From: Pseudozyma flocculosa PF-1
Lineage: Eukaryota > Basidiomycota > Ustilaginomycetes > Ustilaginales > Ustilaginaceae
Length of the DNA: 30,018 nucleotides
Direction of reading: 5' to 3'
Assembly (NCBI RefSeq): GCF_000417875.1
Contig: NW_006920896.1
Location: 3,278-33,295, forward strand
Positions 9,415-19,271 of this stretch are shown here, in pieces. Under the pieces are notes generated by a model that worked only from the letters and a program-made list of their open reading frames with translations, did no database searches and was not told the DNA's origin. A program made the translations under genes and the position numbers. Within the stretch, counting starts at the first letter, position 1, and every line of letters begins with the position of its first letter.

Positions 9415-10361
9415 TCACATCGAGCCGCGCTCTCTGACAAGGACATGGAAATGAGGGAGCTGCGGCACGGATTGGAGCCGGGGCGGATTGGCAAAAAAGG
9501 CGACGTCGACGCAGCTGAGGTCCCAGGTGCGTCGGATGAAATCGACGAGGGGCATCGTGGCGCCTCGGAGCAGGTCGACGACTTCGCCTGCCGCTTTTGC
9601 GGTCGCGGAGGAGCAGAGATCGGGAAACGATTCGAGGCCGGGCGTGGCGAGCTTGGCTCCCGAGATGGTTCCACAGAGTCCACGCTGTCGCATCGTCGTC
9701 CATGATTGTTCCTTGATCGGCCCGTCGGGAAGCAGCTCTTCGTGCAGGATCGGAAGGCAGGACCAGACGACGTAGTGCGAGACGCCTACCACTCTTTCCC
9801 CGCCTCGCGATATCAGCAATCCATGCGTTTCCATCCTGCTCTCTTCGGCTCGGAAGCACTCACCCTCTGGGACGCTGTAAGGCCAGTCGTTGAGGAGCAC
9901 CTGGCAATCACGACCATCGACCATGTCGGCGTGGAAGTACGGCTTGTCCATGTCCCCCTGCGCTACAGCCGACGCGGCGACGAGCCGGGGCGCGGTGATC
10001 TTGCGCTCGAGAATGTATCGCTGCACTGTTCCGTAGACGCTTTCGACGCGGCGACGCCAGCAGGAGTAGGCCTCGACGTCGTCGGGGTGACGGCGTAGGT
10101 CGTGCAGACGTCCGGTCGCTGTCTCGGCCCAAGACGAGGTTGCATCAGTGCCGACCTCAGGAGATGGACAGGATAGGCGACTCGTTCCGGCTCACAGATG
10201 ATGTCGCATAGCTGCGTCCAGGTGAAGAGTGCTTGTCTTCGAGGGGTTCGGGGAAGGGCGATGCCGGAGCACTCTGGCGAGTTCGAGGCGCGGGGCCGAG
10301 TGGCGGGTGCACGTCGCTCGACGCCGAGCGGGTCGCCCAAGCGTTGGCAGCTTGAGAGCAT
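9415..10361 (-). CDS. DUF3605 / Gig1-like protein
   Basis: Exons complement(9415..9785, 9864..10118, 10196..10361) give 263 aa; introns of 78 and 77 nt, both with GTGAG donors, keep frame. Hallmarks as I recall them for the DUF3605 family are present: FTWTQLCDII then TGRLHDLRRHPDDVEAY (46-73), RRVESVYGTVQRYI (78-91), NDWPY (132-136), HYVVW (144-148) and PHFHVLV near the end (251-257). The family includes Candida albicans Gig1, a GlcNAc-induced protein linked to nikkomycin Z sensitivity; its biochemical role is unknown. Its place between the deaminase and the transporter genes of a GlcNAc cluster supports a role in GlcNAc or chitin metabolism. The core is secure. The N-terminus (ATG at 10361) is tentative, because the first 45 residues are weakly conserved and an upstream exon is possible. 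Confidence 0.8.
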
Positions 10362-11425
10362 CGTTGCGGCAGTTCTCGTTCAAGGAAAGGTCTCTGGGCA
10401 GTCAGAGGCGCGGGGTAGACATAGGGAGGATAGCAGACCGTATCGGAGAAGTTGCGTTGCGTTGGAAGTCGTGGGTCGGGAACGTGGAGAGGCGGAGAGA
10501 CTTGCGACGAATCCTTCACCTTGAAGGTGCTTCTGAGCGAGAGAACCCTGCGCTATACATCATGGCTGCCGCAGAGCAAGACCGCAGAGATAGGCCTCCC
10601 GGCCCTCGGCGCGGTGCTTTCGGCGTCGACGAAGAGTAAGCTCTACGAACACTGAGGGAACCACTGACCTCGGCGGGTCGACCGATGCGACCAGGAAGCA
10701 GCTGCAACGTCGGTCCGAGAGCAGCGAGACCGCCGATGAGCCGAGGTCGGGCTGCTGCACTAGTCTTCGGCTTCTGGTCAAAGGGCAAAGGTGCGACGCC
10801 ATTTCGGAACCTGTCAGGGATGGCGCGGGGATGCACGCTCGCGGCTCGGTCGCGTTCGGCCCGACGCCCGCCGAGGAAGCTTCGCCGACGACCACCTCGC
10901 GCCGATCCGGATCCCACCAACGGGTTGATGCGCTACTATGTTCACGAGCAGTGCACGGCCTGAGGATGCTCTCACGCGTCATGGCCAGCACTACTCGGAG
11001 ACCAACCTACGTTCACGAAGGTCGAAGTCGGAAGTCAGGGAAGATGGGCACTTGGAGTCTGTGCAAGAGAGGAGGCTTGGCTGTGGAGCGCTGGCCATGA
11101 ACGAGGTGACCGGCATCGGTCCTCGTCTAGCTACGCTGCCGGTCCGTCTCGTCCCTTTTGCCTCCTCGTCACGGCGCTACCTCTCGCTTGATGCTTTGTC
11201 CCTCCCGCTCCCTACCCCGACCCTGAGCGGGGCCCCGCTGTTCCCCTTGGTTGCGGCGCTCTCCTTGCTCGACGCGGACAACGCCTAGAAAAAGGCGCGC
11301 CAGTCCGCCCTCCTGCGAGATAGATGGTCACCTTGCACCTACACACACTTGTCGCCATACCCTCAATACGACGCTTTTCCCGCCCTCTCTATATCACACT
11401 GCCCGGCACCTCCCGCCTCACCGCG
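10362..11425. promoter_or_regulatory. Divergent promoter, Gig1-like / MFS transporter
   Basis: This 1064-nt stretch between two head-to-head genes holds no supported coding region. CGGTCCG sites lie at 10711-10717 and 11140-11146. Pyrimidine-rich sequence at about 11140-11240 and a weak TATATC at 11390-11395 precede the transporter start. Some of it may be 5' UTR or an unrecognised first exon of the Gig1-like gene. Confidence 0.5.
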
Positions 11426-13042
11426 ATGCCAGCGTCTGCCATGCCTTCGCCCTTGTCCGACAAGCAAGGCGACGAGCCGTGGCCGGCCAACGACGTCGTT
11501 CCCCACTCCGATGCCACCGTCGTCGTGGGCTTCGTCCATCATCGGCCAGGCTATTCTCTGCAGCCCGGTCCTGGCCTCGACGGAAGCTGCGACAGCCGAG
11601 GCAAAAGCACGCTGGTACGGCTGTACACGTCGTCGTGGTGCCAGCTGATGCTGCTCTCGTCGATCTTCTTCCTGTGCCCCGGCATGCTCAACGCGCTCAA
11701 CGGCATGGGCGGAGGGGGCCAGGTGGACGCCACCGTGGCGGCGCAGGCCAACATTGCGCTGTACGCGTGCTTCAGCGTCCTCTCGTTCTTTTCCGGCAGC
11801 ATCGTGGCGCGCATCGGCGTGCGCGCATCGCTCGTCGTCGGCGCCCTCGGATACACCCTCTACTGCGGCAGCTTCTGGTCGTACAACCTCAACTCGAACG
11901 GGGCTTTCGTGACGGCGTCGGGAGCTCTGCTGGGCGCGTGTGCCGCCCTTGTGTGGACTGTGCAGGGCGCCCTCGTCCTGGCCCTGCCCACGGAACGCCA
12001 GAGGGGGAGGTTCATCGCGACCTTTTGGATCCTCCTCAATCTCGGCGCTTGCATCGGTGCGGCGATTCAGCTCGGTCTGAGCTACTACAGCCAGACGTCG
12101 ACCGTATCCGACGGCACCTATATCGCCTTCACCGTCCTCACCCTCTTCGGCGCGCTCCTCGGCCTCGCCGTCCTTCCGCCCGCCAGGATCATACGCAGCG
12201 ACGGCACCCGCGTCTCGTCGTCCTCGTCGTCCTTGTCCACCCCTTCCTCGACGCCTTCGCTGGTTGGGGGACGACCTCGGGCCGACTGGAAGAGACAAGT
12301 GGCGGGCTCGGCGCTGCTCCTCATAAGAGATCCCTGGGTCCTCGTCCTGCTGCCGTGCTTCCTCGCCAGCAATTGGTTCTACACGTGGCAGTTCAACTGC
12401 TTCAACGGCGCCCTCTTCACGCTGCGCACGCGCGCCTTGAACAGCACCGTGTACTGGATGAGCCAGATGGCATCGAGCCTGCTCCTCGGGCGCATCCTCG
12501 ACGAGCGGCGCTTCGGTCTGCGAACGCGCGCCTGGATCGGGCTGGCCATCACGGCCGTCCTGACCGCGGCCGTGTTCGGGGGGTCGTATGCCAAGCAGCG
12601 CGACTACACCCGCTCCTCGGTCGCCGATGGCACCACGCGCCGCATCGACTTTACCGACGCTGCTTCCATCTACGCCCCGCTCCTCTTCCTCTTCCTCCTC
12701 ATGGGCGCCCTCGACGCCATCTGGCAGTGCTACACCCTCTACTCCATCGGCACGATCTCAAACGACTTTGACAAGCTCGCCCACCTCGCGGGCCTCTACA
12801 AGTGCTTCCAGAGCGCGGGCGCAGCTGTCGCGTTCGCACTCGATCGAAACCACCAGCCCTTCATGACCCAGCTCGCCGTCTGCTGGGCCCTCGCCCTCGT
12901 CGGCTGTGTCTGCTTTGCCTTCGTCGTCCATTACCGCGTCGCCGAAGAGATGATCGGTGCGCAGGAAGAAGGGGTCGAAGCCGGCAGCGTCGACGTTGCC
13001 GTCGCACCCCCGGTCAAAAATGACAAGGAGGCACAGGTATGA
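11426..13042 (+). CDS. UNC93-like MFS transporter, candidate GlcNAc importer
   Basis: Single exon, 538 aa from the ATG at 11426; an upstream in-frame ATG at 11324 would add 34 residues that look like untranslated leader. It has about 11-12 hydrophobic helices. The first, after a 75-residue soluble head, carries CPGMLNALNGMGGGG, the signature of fungal UNC93-like (DUF895) transporters. Also typical are GSIVARIGVR, WTVQGALVLALPTERQRGRFIATFW, and PPARIIRSDGTRV before a Ser-rich loop. It should be an integral membrane carrier. Its substrate cannot be read from sequence; GlcNAc is inferred from its position inside the catabolic cluster and the CGGTCCG sites in its promoter. The GlcNAc carrier known from Candida, Ngt1, is also an MFS protein, but I do not recognise this as a close relative. 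Confidence 0.85.
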   Translation: MPASAMPSPLSDKQGDEPWPANDVVPHSDATVVVGFVHHRPGYSLQPGPGLDGSCDSRGKSTLVRLYTSSWCQLMLLSSIFFLCPGMLNALNGMGGGGQVDATVAAQANIALYACFSVLSFFSGSIVARIGVRASLVVGALGYTLYCGSFWSYNLNSNGAFVTASGALLGACAALVWTVQGALVLALPTERQRGRFIATFWILLNLGACIGAAIQLGLSYYSQTSTVSDGTYIAFTVLTLFGALLGLAVLPPARIIRSDGTRVSSSSSSLSTPSSTPSLVGGRPRADWKRQVAGSALLLIRDPWVLVLLPCFLASNWFYTWQFNCFNGALFTLRTRALNSTVYWMSQMASSLLLGRILDERRFGLRTRAWIGLAITAVLTAAVFGGSYAKQRDYTRSSVADGTTRRIDFTDAASIYAPLLFLFLLMGALDAIWQCYTLYSIGTISNDFDKLAHLAGLYKCFQSAGAAVAFALDRNHQPFMTQLAVCWALALVGCVCFAFVVHYRVAEEMIGAQEEGVEAGSVDVAVAPPVKNDKEAQV

Positions 13043-13234
13043 CTCCGGCGGGACAGCTTTTGCCCTGGCAGTCGACCTTTTTGTATGACAGCACGCTTGA
13101 GCAATACCTAATTCCGAGCTCAGTGTGATGGTCTCGTGCCAAAAATGGCTGCAGATTAATGTTGGTCGAGGCGGAGAGCAAGCTGTTTGCCTCGATAGAG
13201 CGAACGTTCGCGACCGAGCGCGACAGCCGGTCGC
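13043..13234. other. Convergent 3' intergenic spacer
   Basis: A 192-nt spacer lies between the stop codons of the MFS gene (plus) and the zinc-cluster regulator (minus). It should hold both 3' UTRs. AT content is locally higher around 13080-13160. No polyadenylation signal is clear enough to call. Confidence 0.4.
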
Positions 13235-16212
13235 TCAAAGCACCGCTAGGGCTGCCTCCATCGCCTCGACCAGCGCGCTGGCAATCTCGGCTGCAGGGTG
13301 GCGAATCATCGCAGGATGTTCGACGTGCCTGGGCTGCCTTGCGCCAGTATCACTACCGAGCAGCTCGGAAGGCGGCTGTACCTGATCTGCCGCTCTTCCA
13401 AGATCGTGATCGGCGCTTCGAGCATCGCCGCCACGTGATATCGGCTCGTCGGCCAGGCTGCTGCCCCGGGGGCCCACTATCGCCGTGCTTGCCGACTGCG
13501 TCTGACTCTGTTGAAGCTCTGCGGCATATTGATGGACGAACCACCGCATGCTGCGCAGCAAGTCGTCGCTCTGGGCACACGGCTGTGCAGAGGGTCCAAC
13601 CTGAGCGCCGACGCTACCACCCTCGCTGTCTCGGCGATCCTGGAGCTCTTGCAAGTAGTGTCCGAGGCTGTGTGAGATGAGAAAGTGGTAGACGGCTGGC
13701 AGTTTGGCGAGGTTGCCGAGCAGCCCGCCGCGCGGATCGCACAGCAGCGATAGTGCGGCGGCCGTTGAGATGTTGCACAGCTCCGCCAACGCCTCGATCT
13801 CGCATTCGTGGTCGAGTTCTTCTTCCGGCGTGCCATCTGGCGCAGGCAGGTCGCGCACCTGCGAGCAGATGTAGACGCGGGCCAGGTGGAATAGCAGCGC
13901 CGCACAGCTGCGCGTCGCGGCATCCTCATCGCGACCTGTCAGAGGTAAGTGCCGAGAAGCAGGAAGGTGGAGTGCTCGGCACATGTCAGCGTCTCTGGTT
14001 GCGCTGAGCGTCCAAACGTTCCGTCGATTACCCTGACGAAAACTCACCGAGCCTGCGCTGGCATAGAAGGTGGTGCCTGAGCAGGTCGTCGGAGAGATTC
14101 CTGACATCGGCTGGCGAGAGGGCTCTCTTCTTGCGCAGCATCACGTCGGCGACCTGGGCATGGTACGCAAGCCGTACATCTGCCTTGGTGATCTCGGGCC
14201 GCACAGATGCCGTGTACGGAGCCTCATCGCACTGCGGATGGAGGAGAAAGGTCGTGTCGCCCTCGGCATCGGATCGGAAAGGGCCAATCAGCTCTTGACC
14301 GTGCATCACGCACTGAAAAACTTCGACGACGAAGGCGCTGAGCCGAACCCGCTCTCGATCGAGTCTGGAGATGTTCCGCAGTGGCGGTAGAATTGCGACC
14401 ATCTCGCCAACGGTGAGATTGTCGGCGTCAGGTCGGTCGTAGGAGCATCTCGCGCTCCACCATCGTGCCGCGCGCGCCAGCTGCCACCCCTGATGCGAGG
14501 CGTCGTAGCTCGCGACTATGGCTGCGCCGACGATCTCTTCGGTGCCAATGCCGGTCTCGACGTTGAAAGGGTCGTCGGAGTCGATCGGGAAGTGGGCCGA
14601 GGTCCGTTCAAAGACGTCGTCACGGAGCGCGAGGAAGCGGCTCCGCAGCTGCGCGGTCGGCGAGAAGAGGCTCGCGACACTCGCGACGGCCGAGATCAGC
14701 ACCGGCGTCATGTGCGAGCTGGCGGGAAACTCTGGGAAGCCAAAATTGAACGGCTGCACGCCTTTGGCATATCTTGGTGGGGCGAAGAGAGAAGCGCACG
14801 AGGGAGGAAGGGAGGGAGCCAGGCGCAGGCTTGTCAACTCGCAAGCTTCAGTTGCTTCTGCGCGAGGGAGCCCTGGCACGACCTCTAGAAGCCGACACTC
14901 ACACTGCAAAGAGATGTCGCGCCTCGTGGATGGATACGAGGCCCAGACGGATCGCGTTGAGGCGGGGGTCGTCCATGCCGAGCCGAGGGCTGGGATAGCG
15001 GTAGAGGCTTTGCCGGCCAGGGACGCTGCATGATCCTTTTTTTCGCTCTCGAGACTGCCGGGCTGATGGAAGCGCATCTGGCGGTTGCCAGACCAAAATT
15101 GGAGCCACGGGCACGCTGGGCTTTTCCGTACCGCCTCGTTCGAGCTGCATCGTCGCTGCGGGGTCTTGGGCGTCGCCAGCGTGAGGCAGTTCGGGTCGAG
15201 GAGATGCCGCTGCACCGTCGTAGAGCAGCGCTGGGTTCCACTGGTCCAAGCATGGGTCTGTCCCCGGCATTGTTGGCTGCAACCGCGATTCCCAAGCGGG
15301 TCCGACGCGGGCGTCGCTCCCTTGCCTACCGAGGTCGGGCGCGACGGCTTGGACGGGGCGAGTCGGGTCCGTCGTGCCTAGCCCCGTGAGGGCATCAACA
15401 CGGTCGGCGTCGCAGCTTGAATGCCAATGAGTAGTCGGTCCATCGTCACGATTGCCGCCTAGATCACCGTAATCATCGTCGTCTCCGGCACGCGCGGGCC
15501 CGAGCCCTTGTTGCGCAGCGGGGCGGGGTCTCGACGAAGGCGGTGGACCAGGCGTCATCGTTGCGTGATGACTTTGGTCAGCTCCGCGAGGAGAGTGCGA
15601 TGCCTGTCCAGCTCGTCGAGGGGAGTACGATGCTGGTCCACCTCTGCTCTCTTTTTCAGCTGGCCGCGAGGGCGCCTGAACGGTGTCGGTCATGTTTGTA
15701 TAGGAGCGAGCATTGGCCGCGCCACGACGAGGTCTTGCTGCATCCGCGACGGTGGCGGTTGGATCGTCGTCTCCGCTGCCATACTCGTCGACCGACGTCT
15801 CCGCTGGGCTCCTAGTCCGCCGAATCGGGTCGCGCGAGCTGCCCAGGCTGACCCTGGCTCGCTTCCGTCGTTCTGGCGGCGGTGTGAGGCTGATCGAGTC
15901 GCCATCCCTTTGCCGGTTCTGCCGATGCTGTCGCTGCTGCTGGCGTGCGATGCATTCGACGGCCTCGCTGAGCTTTGCGAGGACCGATTCCGTGCGCGTC
16001 CTCCAGTCGTACGCTCCAGGCTGGCCTCCCTGCCACTGCTCGAAGGCGCAAGTGTAGCCTGAAGCCCTGCACCTTTGGCACGGAGCCTGGCCGTCCTGGT
16101 TGATGCACTTGACCTTGGAGCGACGGCAGGAGGTGCACGTCGTGTTGGGCCGCCGCGGCGATGGCCGCTGCTGCTGCTGCGGCGGCGGATCGGTCCGTGA
16201 CTGCGTGCTCAT
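13235..16212 (-). CDS. Zn2Cys6 transcription factor in the GlcNAc cluster
   Basis: Exons complement(13235..13935, 14048..14772, 14903..16212) give 911 aa; introns of 112 and 130 nt have GTGAGT donors. The start is the ATG at 16212; the longer open frame to 16287 begins only at TTG. The binuclear zinc cluster is near the N-terminus, C26-x2-C29-x6-C36-x8-C45-x2-C48-x6-C55, followed by a short probable coiled coil (about 68-100). A long disordered, Pro/Ser/Asp-rich stretch follows. The middle region from about 415 (DDPRLNAIRLGLVSIHEARHLFA, then SSHMTPVLISAVASVASLF) matches the fungal transcription-factor middle homology region. It is head-to-head with the deacetylase gene and has a CGGTCCG site 88 nt upstream of its own start, so it is the natural candidate for the pathway regulator and perhaps regulates itself. 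This is inferred from position. The second acceptor (AAG at 14773-14775) is less typical than the others. Confidence 0.85.
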
Positions 16213-16946
16213 CTGCTGGAAGATCAACGAAAGGCCGGTAGGCGGCTGGACCGAGAGCGGTGGTGATGGTGGCCAGTCAGGAAGCAACGCAGCGTCGGTC
16301 GGTCCGGGAAGCCGTCGACGCGGTCAGTCGAGGCTGCGTGCAGTCTCGGTCGCCGGCCGATGAGGAGCTCCCGCGGTTGCTGGTGGGTGGTGTGCAAGCT
16401 GCCAGCCCGCGATCTCGAGCTAGACGGGTTGGTCCTAGAAAGCGGTACGGTGTCGACGATGGCGGGTGAAGGCGTGAGAGGCTCAAGCTTCGGCGGCGTC
16501 GGGCCGAGCCGAAGCGTCTGGCTTGCTTTGCCTGCTGCTGCTGCTGGCCTCGCTCCAGGTACGGCTGGCGGGCCCGGCTAGGATCGGCGCGGATCGGGCC
16601 GATGCCGCCGAGGCCTCGGCATGGGCGCCGCTGTCGCAGAGCAGGCGGTCCTCACCGGGCGAGCACCTCGGCAGAGGCCCGAGCCACCGCGATGCGTTTC
16701 TTGCCGTGGTTCGCCACCCGAGGTGGCCTGCTGAGATGCTGCCCCACTGGCTGGCTGACCTGGCCGCGATGGCGATCGCGCACGACCTCGAAGCGATGCT
16801 GGCGGAGTCAAAAAGGACGGCGGGCTGCCCCTTTATGACAATCACCTCGACCATCCAACTTCGCCACGCCTCCTGGCCACCCTCGGACCTACGCCCATCC
16901 CTGCTCCCACAGACGCTCGGCCAGCTGCCGCCGCACCCTCGCCTCG
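16213..16946. promoter_or_regulatory. Divergent promoter, Zn2Cys6 regulator / deacetylase
   Basis: A 734-nt region lies between two head-to-head start codons. It contains one CGGTCCG (16300-16306), preceded by an overlapping CGGT copy (CGGTCGGTCCG). Open frames cross it on both strands (for example 16523 onward, TTG start), but they lack a recognisable domain and are treated as chance. Confidence 0.5.
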
Positions 16947-18610
16947 ATGCCATCGGCCCATTTCGCAGGCTCTCCTGGCGCCGCAAACGGCTCAGCGGCA
17001 GGCCAGCGTGGCCTGCTGCGGCTCACCAACTGCTCTGCCCTGCTTCCCGACGGCAGCCTGGCCCACGACTACACCCTTCTCATCGACCGCGATACGGGCA
17101 GGATCGTCGACGGCCAGTCCGACTTCTACCACAACGGCCGCACCTACGCAGAGACAGTCGACCTCAAGGGCAACCTGCTCGTGCCGGGCTACATCGATGC
17201 CCAGATCAACGGCGCCTACGGCGTCGACTTTGGACACTTTGACGAGTCGCTGTCCACCGGCGATGCCCAGCGGCGGTACACCGAGGGCATGGACCGCTTC
17301 GCCACGAGGATCCTCGAGACGGGCGTGACGAGCTTTGTGCCCACCGTCATCACCCAGAAGCCCGAGCTGTACCGCAAGGTGAGTCGGCGCTCCTGGCAAG
17401 TAGGGTCAGCCATCGCCACAGTCACAGCGCTGACAGGTCCTGGAGTGCCGCCGCGCGCCTCCGCTGCAGATCTTGCCCGTCCTCGCGCCTCGCAGCAAAC
17501 CCGTCCACGCCCACTCGCTCGGATTCCACGTCGAAGGTCCATTCATCTCGCCCTGCAAGAAGGGTATGCACTCTGACCTGCTCATCCGGTCAGCCGCCAA
17601 CGGCATCGCAGACCTCGAAGACGTCTACGGCTCCGGGCCGAGCGGCCTCGACATGCGCGGCGTCAAGATTGTCACGGTCGCGCCCGAGATCGAAGGCGTG
17701 CTCGCTGCCATTCCGGAACTGCGGAAACGCGGCTGCACCATCTCAATCGGCCACACCAACAGCGACATCGATACGGCAGTCGAGGCACACGACGCAGGCG
17801 CCAGCCTCATCACGCACCTCTTCAACGCCATGAGCGCCTTTAACCATCGCGACCCGGGCGTCGTGGGGCTGCTCGGCCGGTCCAACCCGCCCGGGTCAAA
17901 GACCGCCGATGGCCACGCGCAGAACGGCAAGCAGCGGGAAGAGTCGAGGCCATACTATGGCATGATCGTAGATGGCTACCACTGCCACCCGTACTCGGTG
18001 CGGATGGCCTACAGCTGCCACCCGAGCGGCTGCGTGCTGACGAGCGATGGTGAGTGCGCGTCGACGGTGCGAGGGAGTTTGACGATCGGTTCTCCGAGCT
18101 GACGACCGGATCTGGCGCGATTCCGTCGCCGCAATGCCTCGCAGCGGTGCCCTGGATGGACCCGTCCAAGCCTGACGGCATCTACCCATGGCGAGAGGGG
18201 CAGAACGTGGCCAAGGTCGGCTTCAAGGTCGTCCTCGAGGGCACCGATACGCTGGCAGGCAGGTGAGCGCGGCGATCCACGCCCACGCACGACGATGCTC
18301 AGTGCTCCTTCTGACCTTCTGTCCTCTCTCCTGGTCATCTGCACGCTTGTCCGACGACAGCACGGTGCCGCTGTCCGAGTGCGTCAAACGACTTTCCGAG
18401 TACGCCTCGATACCGCTGCACGAGGCGGCGGCGTGCGCCACCATCCACCCGGCCAAGATGCTGGGCATCCAGGATCGAAAGGGGCTGCTGCAGCCGGGCA
18501 ACGACGCCGACCTGACGGTGCTCGATGCACGGACTGGTGACGTGGTCGAGACGTGGATCATGGGCGTCCGAGCCTGGTCACGAGGAGAGGGTGCCGAGCA
18601 GAAGGTGTAG
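16947..18610 (+). CDS. DAC1: N-acetylglucosamine-6-phosphate deacetylase
   Basis: Four exons, join(16947..17378, 17437..18049, 18145..18262, 18361..18610), give 470 aa. It hydrolyses GlcNAc-6-phosphate to glucosamine-6-phosphate and acetate (EC 3.5.1.25), linking the kinase to the deaminase. It is an amidohydrolase TIM barrel: PGYIDAQINGAYGVDF (about 83-98), HVEGPF with metal ligand E177, IGHTNSD (H250), THLFNAM (H271), VDGYHCHP (323-329) and the catalytic aspartate of LTSDA (D348). Near the C-terminus are GTDTLAGST and AKMLGIQDRKGLLQPGNDADL, typical of the family. Introns are 58, 95 and 98 nt, and the splices fall where family continuity requires. Residues about 288-317 form a hydrophilic insert before the substrate-binding loop. 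Confidence 0.95.
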
Positions 18611-19271
18611 CTGGTAGGATTGTACCCTCGCCGCTCGTTACGTACAAGCTAGCGAATGATCGCGCGAAGCTAGACAGGCGTCATACGACACAGGCCGGAG
18701 GTCGGATGCCAGGCCTCACCGGGGAAGCTGTCTTCGTCTGATGTCAGAGCCAGCTTATCGACGGGTTGAGCATCTGAGTCGATGAGGAGGGACGGTGACA
18801 AGCGGAGGGCGTAGAAGCTCAGGGCTGAGAGGGGCACTAGCCTCTGGTGCGTGCGGGAGGACAAAGCGAGACAGATCCCAGCCCTGCAGGGACGCGCGGG
18901 GAAGAAGAGCCTGTGCTCGATGCGGGGAAAGGGGGGGGGGGGGGGGGTGGGGGTGGCGACGGGACGGAAGGCGGTCGACAGCTGTAGATCCTGGTGGAAG
19001 CGGGACCGGATGGCAGGGCATCGTAACGAATGTCCAATAAACGTGGTATCCCCGGTTCGCGCGTGCATTTTGGATGCTAACTATGTACAGGTGTGGCTCG
19101 ATGAGAAAGGAACGGGAGGGCTCGACGCGGGAGAGGGAGGGAGGGGAGAGTCGTTGCGGTATCATTGCGTCTATATACGGGGTCGAGGAAGAGGGGGTTT
19201 AGGTCGTTGGCCTGCGCCCTGGGGAGACGAGATGAGATGCAGAGGGAAGGGGCGGGGGGGAGGGGAGGCGC
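18611..19271. other. Convergent 3' intergenic region, G-rich
   Basis: This 661-nt region lies between the stop codons of the deacetylase (plus) and the RTA1-like gene (minus). It is strongly G-rich on the plus strand, with a run of 17 G at 18931-18947 and further G tracts to about 19265. I see no gene in it. Confidence 0.5.
18931..18953 (+). repeat. Homopolymeric G tract, G-quadruplex candidate
   Basis: Seventeen consecutive G (18931-18947), one T, then five G. The exact length is also a likely site of sequencing or assembly error. Confidence 0.8.

Noticed and set aside
9135..9683. 182-codon minus-strand open frame between the deaminase and Gig1-like genes
   Set aside because: It overlaps the conserved last exon of the Gig1-like gene in another frame and has low-complexity content.
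11251..12771. 506-codon plus-strand open frame over the MFS gene
   Set aside because: It is a shifted frame of the transporter, rich in Arg/His/Pro, without membrane helices.
16213..16287. 25-residue N-terminal extension of the cluster regulator
   Set aside because: The extended frame starts at TTG; the ATG at 16212 is the first usable start before the zinc cluster.
16523..17242. 239-codon plus-strand frame and an opposing 168-codon frame upstream of the deacetylase
   Set aside because: The plus-strand frame starts at TTG, neither has a known domain, and the plus-strand one runs out of frame into the true first exon.
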